Assembly (NCBI GenBank): GCA_001839685.1
Contig: MLAK01000863.1
Coordinates: 1 to 53,526 of the forward strand
Origin: Tritrichomonas foetus
Lineage: Eukaryota > Parabasalia > Tritrichomonadida > Tritrichomonadidae
Direction of reading: 5' to 3'
Length of the DNA: 53,526 nucleotides
Positions 49,401-53,526 of the stretch are shown here, in pieces. The notes under the pieces are model-generated. The model ran no database searches. It was not told where the DNA came from and worked only from the letters and a program-made list of their open reading frames with translations. The position numbers and the translations under genes are program-made. Each line of letters starts with the position of its first letter. Within the stretch, counting starts at the first letter, position 1.

Positions 49401-49535
49401 ATATCCGGGTTCGAAAGTGACGTCGGCGTCAAACATATGAATAAAGAATAGGCGAACTATCGAATAATAAAGCTTTCTTAATATGTGGTAGCATAAAATG
49501 AACAGCAGTGCCACATAAAAAAGAAAAAACTTCAT
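46434..49535 (-). CDS. Membrane-anchored beta-rich protein, candidate bridge-like lipid transfer protein
   Basis: 1033 aa. One N-terminal TM helix (about 3-25, FFLFYVALLFILCYHIL) is followed by an almost entirely beta-strand sequence. Alternating hydrophobic/polar strands recur every 10-15 residues (VTFEPGYSFLSLKNIKISFDN, FFHLTINIDEINYENQNTKF, FNTFQITIVDNK). A short amphipathic helix precedes the C-terminus (LAKRIIDEINNYVHKQF). TM anchor plus long beta array is the plan of Csf1/BLTP and AsmA-like proteins that carry lipids between membranes. No name-giving motif is visible, so this remains inference. An ER or contact-site location would fit. Confidence 0.6.
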   Translation of the reverse strand: MKFFLFYVALLFILCYHILRKLYYSIVRLFFIHMFDADVTFEPGYSFLSLKNIKISFDNREITVLLLHPSFGIHSHFQVHGVFFKNITIDDVKKAIKTTLKSFERNIPSNHFFHLTINIDEINYENQNTKFHVLDYQSIHTGSLFSVKCSKANYSDLNLECEIHEYEHQIHFHGSFPERIQILRPILNLSCRNNHFIVGETEFVGFSQIKSIWRLFSRFSSLSVRINNLQKGFYLDNTNISLVFPEFLNIYFKKDLKFTFETFNCLSDNHEFSIDVTKGIITQRIFNFESCKVRFEYRFLGLIFERNKFHYSNIIFNTFQITIVDNKSQMNSIRISISQLSENKNLTKADNFTIDLLSKDNSIANFTSTKCQFIGQSSLVCEECNLTFFSNQEQIKRSYLSIVSEIDESFTNNKYNIQASSSIFDQKIEGLCFKIIDLQFDICLKPLIYNEQAKKFVNTTFPKCDRIRNVRFISPIKFKFTCSSMVSNSSTFVDCKFRGQFGTIFGQMSFNLYFIIYSKIKTCYIVLDSFVDQQLVLLSFNIEDLELIVNNHKYSLSNTRGDNNEASFDKINMVRFEKPKQLLKPPSDSVNPYRNTKLDKLNNKKRNRRAAHFEFTEDAMKSTESFSLTNSDIMFALASSPQKMPNDKRLNFVINGSNGEISLLKQEISVETLTFNDINFFNAIIKLSSFEPSKIFAENFEVFGSSGLDLKYHIDDGKIIAKSFTISNNQTSIHTLTSYFNTAEIEEVRFDDLLMHYTNIDSKTMKITAKYASISTRKFKAELTEMKLIPKNDLWGMIADSALLYISTKYNFQLYSQWELPNLVSNVVIEGVHAMIYRKRNKVTHELNLGNFYSQKSVDSNNKYKNTLSASMCELYDISKNRIKIISVKYDSNKPVFRLLTSYKDGIFERIYLGLNEVIFTANSDITSKLMHTVEPMISYNDKLIKNKYPVCTFSETDIEIGKLKVEYFDKTKESPYDDMKLETQVTLMINEQKYTAPNLAKRIIDEINNYVHKQFSPLVNNPDYDASKMKKH

Positions 49536-49896
49536 TTCTGTCTTTTTCGATATTTTATGTAAAATTGACCTGTCAGGTTAATTAGTACTGAATATACACT
49601 CAAAATTGAGATAATTGAATTTAATCAAAAGAAAATAACATTCAAATAGTACCGAACCTTTGAAAAAGTTATGTATTTCAAAATTTAATTCATCATTATC
49701 ATCTCATTGTATTAATATCATTGAATAAAACCATCGTATATATAAAATATTAAGTATTTAATATAGTTTTCATCACTTTATCATGCTATATTTCCATGAA
49801 TAATATCTTGTTTCTAGCAAATTAAAATTTGCCTCTCATTTGACCATTAATGAGATAATTCAGAAAGGATGTGTTTGGTGCCGTTTATAAATTTAG
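49536..49896. other. Divergent intergenic region
   Basis: About 360 bp between the BLTP-like gene and SMC2. It contains a 21-bp near-perfect palindrome AATTGACCTGTCAGGTTAA(TT) at 49563-49583 (one mismatch), 28 bp upstream of the minus-strand ATG. This could be an operator-like site. Nothing else seen. Confidence 0.45.
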
Positions 49897-52800
49897 ATGT
49901 ATATAGAGCGCTTGATTATTAGTGGCTTTAAGAGCTACAGAGAGCACACAGTTATTGATGGCTTCGATCGTTACTTCAATGCTATCACTGGCCCCAACGG
50001 AAGTGGTAAATCGAATATATTGGATGCAATTTGTTTTGTTTTAGGAATTCAAAATTTATCAAGCGTTCGTGCCTCAAACTTGCAAGATTTGATTTATAAG
50101 CAAGGTCAATCTGGTGTTACAAAAGCATCAGTCGAAATTGTATTTAATAATACCGATAAGAATTCAAGTCCAGTTGGATACGACCAATATGATCACATCA
50201 CAGTTTGTCGCCAAATTACAGCCGGATCTGCATCGAAATACTACATCAATAATTCCACAGCAAATGCGACTCGTGTCCAAAATCTTTTTCATTCGGTCCA
50301 ATTAAATGTTAACAATCCTCACTTTTTGATTATGCAAGGAAGAATTACTAAAGTTTTGAATATGAAACCACGCGAAATATTGGGATTAATCGAAGAGGCA
50401 GCAGGGATTCGAATGTTCGAGGAAAAGAAAGAGGATTCAAGACGCACACTTGAAAAGAAGCAGAAACAACTTGATGATATTAATAAAATTATGGATGAAG
50501 AACTTGCCCCAAATCTCGAAAAACTTCGTAAAGAAAGAGACGAATATGATAGATGGGCATCAATTCGAAGTGAAGTTGATCGAATGCAAAGATGGGTTGT
50601 TGCCTTTGATTTTAAAGAAACTGATCGAATTTTGAAAGATGGAATTAAACTTGCAAGAGAAGCGAAAGAAAAAAAGGTAAAAATCGAAAAATCTATTACA
50701 GAAACAGATGAAAAGATCGACCAGAAAAAGATTCAAATTAAAGAACTCACTCAAAAGAAAGAAGGTGATGAAAAAGGTGAATATAATAATCTTGAAAAGA
50801 AAATTGCAAAAATTAACAAAGAAATTACAAAATACCAAGCTCTTGTTAAACAAAATGATGGTGAAATTTCTCGTTTGGAACGAAAAAAGAATACTGCACA
50901 AAAATTAGTTGAAAGCTCTGAAGTTTCTCGCTTGAGCAAAGAAGAAGAACTCAGAAAGGCTAAATCTGTTGATAATGATGATAATCAAAAACTCGCAGAA
51001 GCTCAACAAAATATTTCCCGTATTGAGGGTCGAATCAATGATGTCAATATTGGAATTGCAGGTGAAGGAAAAGATAAATCAATCAGCGATGAAATTGAAG
51101 ATCAAAAGAAATTAATCCGAGATTGTGAAGTTGAACTTAAAAGAATAGAAAATAATGGACCATATCTCCATGGTCGTCGTCAGGAACTTGCTCGTCAAAT
51201 TCAAGATGCAGAAAACGAAATGAGTGAATTGAATGAAGCTGTAAATAATGGTGTACTGGAATTAGAATCAATAAATAAAGAACTTAGTTCACTCAATTTT
51301 GATCCAAATTATGAAGTTCAATTGAGGCACCAACAAGATGATTTAATTCAAGATCTCTCCACCAAAAAAGACTTGCTATACAACCTTGAAAGAACACTTG
51401 GTGGACTTGAATTTAAATACACTGCACCAAGAGACCTTAATAAAGAAGATGTTCACGGTGTCCTTGTGAAACTCTTCAACGCACCAGATAAACAATATCA
51501 TTTGGCACTTCAAACAGCAGCTGGAGGAAAGTTATATTATGTTGTTGTTGAAAATGAAAATGTTTCCTCTAATTTAATTTATAATGGAAGACTTGATAGG
51601 AAATACAGCTTCATCCCAAATAATAAAATTGATGGAAAGATGCTTCCGAAACACATTATTGATGCTGTCAAGAAAGTTGCTAATGGTAGAGAAGCAAACT
51701 TAGCTATTGATTTAATCGATTTTGATTCTCATTTTGAAAATGCAATGAAATTCACATTTGGAACAACTATTATTTGTGATGATGGAAAAACTGCATCAGA
51801 TATTGCATATAATAAAAGCACACTTGTTAAAGTTGTCACTAAGCAAGGTGATGTTTATGATCCACAAGGTGTCATTACTGGTGGATATCGAGCGAACTCG
51901 AATCCAGAAGATACAGTTATTTATAAAATTGCACAATATGCTCAATGCAAGCGAGATATTGATAGTATTCAAAACAGACTCGCTGAAATCAATAATCAAT
52001 TAAGGAATATGGCAAATGATTCAGAAACATTCCAAAGATTGGTGAATGCTAGAGATATTGCTACACATAAACTTCAAAGTGCTGAAGAAAGAAAAGCAAA
52101 CTCCACGCATGAAGAAGCAAGACTTACATTGAATCAAGTGAATCAAGAAATTGAACAAAATAAGGTCAAAGAAAATGAATGTCATCAACGACGAAAAGAA
52201 GCACAAAGTAAAATTAAGGAATTAAACAATGAACTAACAAATTGGAATGATCAAAAAGATCAAAAATTGAAATCTCTTGAAAAAGAACTCAAATTAGCAC
52301 AAAAAGAATTCGATAAACTGAAAAATGCTAAAAATGAGCATGAAAGTTTATTAGAACAACTTCAACTTGATTTACAATCTATTTCCTCTGAAATTGAAAA
52401 TGCACAAAATGAAATCGAATCATTCAGTGCCAGTATCGAAAAGGCGAAAGAAAGCAAAGCAGAATGTGAAAAGAAAGTAGATAGCCTTCAAAGTGAAGCA
52501 AATGTCGTTCAAGAAGCTTTCGAGGAACTTAAGCAGAGCATTTTAAAGACTAAAGATGCATTAGCTAAATTCATTCAAGAAGAAAATGAACTTCAAAAAG
52601 AATTAACTAACTTAAAGATCACATTAAGTCAAATTGAGAATGAAATAGTTTCATGTGAGAAAAGCCATGAAACATCAAAAGCTAAACTTCAACAAATGAA
52701 AAATGACTTTCCATGGATTGAACAAGAAGAACGTTTCTTTGGTGTTCCTCATACCGATTTTGATTTCAAGCAATTCAAACCACAAGAAGCACGTGATAAA

Positions 52801-53421
52801 CTTGAAGATCTAAGAGAACAACAAGCAGAACTTGATGCGAGAGTAAATAAACGTGTTATTTCACAATATGATAGAGCTGAGAATGAATTTAATACTCTTG
52901 TTGAAAAGAAGAAACAAGTTGAGAAAGAGAAAAGTAAAATTGAAGAAGTAATGAATGAACTCGAACATAAAAAACGTGAAGCAATTGTATCAACACATCA
53001 AAAAGTTACAACTGATCTTCAAGATATAGTTTCACAAGTTCTTCCTGGTTTGAAAGCAGAGTTAGTTCCACCAGAAGGCGAATCTGTTTTCGATGGACTT
53101 GAACTAATTGTGGCTTTTAATAATTTACAAAAATCACTCACAGAGCTCAGTGGTGGGCAAAGATCACTTATTGCTCTTGGTCTTGTTTTGGCACTCTTGA
53201 AATTCAAACCAGCACCAGTATATATTTTGGATGAAATTGATTCTGCATTAGATTTGAATCACACTCAAAATATTGGTAAAATGCTTCGAAGATCTTTCCA
53301 AAAGGCACAGTTTATTGTAGTTAGCCTAAAGGAAGGTATGTGGAATAACGCGAATGTTGTTTTTCGAACATCTTTCCGAGATTCGAATTCATGTGTTCAA
53401 AGAACGGAAAATACGCCATGA
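49897..53421 (+). CDS. SMC2: Condensin subunit SMC2
   Basis: 1174-aa SMC ATPase, core subunit of condensin that compacts chromosomes at mitosis with SMC4. The Walker A GPNGSGKSN lies at about 33-41. The SMC2-specific block RASNLQDLIYKQGQSGVTKA is followed by NNPHFLIMQGRITKVLNMKP. Coiled coils span about 170-500 and 690-1010 with a hinge at about 515-665 (DVYDPQGVITGGYRA). The signature LSGGQRSL lies at about 1083-1090, and Walker B VYILDEIDSALD with D-loop follows. Length equals other SMC2 (about 1190 aa). Start chosen at the conserved MYIERLIISGFKSY. All catalytic motifs intact, so predicted active. Ends 105 bp before the window edge. Confidence 0.97.
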   Translation: MYIERLIISGFKSYREHTVIDGFDRYFNAITGPNGSGKSNILDAICFVLGIQNLSSVRASNLQDLIYKQGQSGVTKASVEIVFNNTDKNSSPVGYDQYDHITVCRQITAGSASKYYINNSTANATRVQNLFHSVQLNVNNPHFLIMQGRITKVLNMKPREILGLIEEAAGIRMFEEKKEDSRRTLEKKQKQLDDINKIMDEELAPNLEKLRKERDEYDRWASIRSEVDRMQRWVVAFDFKETDRILKDGIKLAREAKEKKVKIEKSITETDEKIDQKKIQIKELTQKKEGDEKGEYNNLEKKIAKINKEITKYQALVKQNDGEISRLERKKNTAQKLVESSEVSRLSKEEELRKAKSVDNDDNQKLAEAQQNISRIEGRINDVNIGIAGEGKDKSISDEIEDQKKLIRDCEVELKRIENNGPYLHGRRQELARQIQDAENEMSELNEAVNNGVLELESINKELSSLNFDPNYEVQLRHQQDDLIQDLSTKKDLLYNLERTLGGLEFKYTAPRDLNKEDVHGVLVKLFNAPDKQYHLALQTAAGGKLYYVVVENENVSSNLIYNGRLDRKYSFIPNNKIDGKMLPKHIIDAVKKVANGREANLAIDLIDFDSHFENAMKFTFGTTIICDDGKTASDIAYNKSTLVKVVTKQGDVYDPQGVITGGYRANSNPEDTVIYKIAQYAQCKRDIDSIQNRLAEINNQLRNMANDSETFQRLVNARDIATHKLQSAEERKANSTHEEARLTLNQVNQEIEQNKVKENECHQRRKEAQSKIKELNNELTNWNDQKDQKLKSLEKELKLAQKEFDKLKNAKNEHESLLEQLQLDLQSISSEIENAQNEIESFSASIEKAKESKAECEKKVDSLQSEANVVQEAFEELKQSILKTKDALAKFIQEENELQKELTNLKITLSQIENEIVSCEKSHETSKAKLQQMKNDFPWIEQEERFFGVPHTDFDFKQFKPQEARDKLEDLREQQAELDARVNKRVISQYDRAENEFNTLVEKKKQVEKEKSKIEEVMNELEHKKREAIVSTHQKVTTDLQDIVSQVLPGLKAELVPPEGESVFDGLELIVAFNNLQKSLTELSGGQRSLIALGLVLALLKFKPAPVYILDEIDSALDLNHTQNIGKMLRRSFQKAQFIVVSLKEGMWNNANVVFRTSFRDSNSCVQRTENTP

Positions 53422-53505
53422 ATTTATCATAGTGTATTTGATTGTATTTCAACTATTTTATAATAAATATACTTTGTTATTATTGATTCTTTTATTTAGT
53501 GATCA

Positions 53506-53526
53506 TTTTTTTTTTTTTTTTTTTTT
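53506..53526 (+). repeat. Poly-T run at window end
   Basis: 21 T to the last base; the run may continue beyond the window. The interval from 53422 holds no ORF and is probably the SMC2 3' UTR. Confidence 0.7.

Noticed and set aside
1..53526. Spliceosomal introns and tRNA genes
   Set aside because: No trichomonad-type intron (GTAYGT with a branch-acceptor ACTAACACACAG) and no GC-rich cloverleaf with a GTTCRA box noticed by eye; a tRNA scan and intron-motif search would be decisive.

Overview
The window is AT-rich nuclear DNA of a protist. It is most like a trichomonad parabasalid, probably close to Tritrichomonas or Trichomonas. The evidence is that all recognised genes are uninterrupted by introns, intergenic gaps are short, and several genes carry a TCAYWN-type Initiator about 8 nt before the ATG. 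Lineage-typical families are also present: a multi-TM PAS/cyclase protein, C14 metacaspase-like proteins, a DH-PH-kelch protein and an ankyrin-gene relic. The species call is inference. I saw no tRNA, rRNA, CRISPR array or spliceosomal intron.

Layout: 0-7.2 kb holds an armadillo-like protein, a small hypothetical and a large RhoGEF-kelch-polyproline protein. 8.3-9.4 kb and 14.4-15.5 kb are two nearly identical 1.1 kb DNA transposon copies, each with terminal inverted repeats and its own perfect 8-bp target duplication. Between them lie an amino-acid transporter and a GAF/PDEase. 16.1-24.0 kb carries two paralogous caspase-fold proteins that lack the catalytic dyad, two minisatellites, a TRAPPC8-like protein, LSm3 and small proteins. 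24.2-34.3 kb has a PPP phosphatase homologue that has lost most metal ligands, CCT3, a CMGC kinase, a TTAA-flanked MITE-like element, and a multi-TM PAS protein with a degenerate cyclase domain. 35.4-49.5 kb, all on the minus strand, holds a 1535-aa protein whose C-terminal part resembles a degenerate VLIG-type G domain, two coiled-coil/acidic proteins, an ankyrin relic, and a 1033-aa membrane-anchored protein that may be a bridge-like lipid transfer protein. The window ends with condensin SMC2.

Functionally, the mix is housekeeping (SMC2, CCT3, LSm3, TRAPP) and signalling (RhoGEF, cyclic-nucleotide PDE, kinase, cyclase-like). The most striking theme is catalytically degraded enzyme folds: two pseudo-metacaspases, a pseudophosphatase, a pseudocyclase and a possible pseudo-GTPase. 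The second theme is young DNA transposition close to gene 5' ends.
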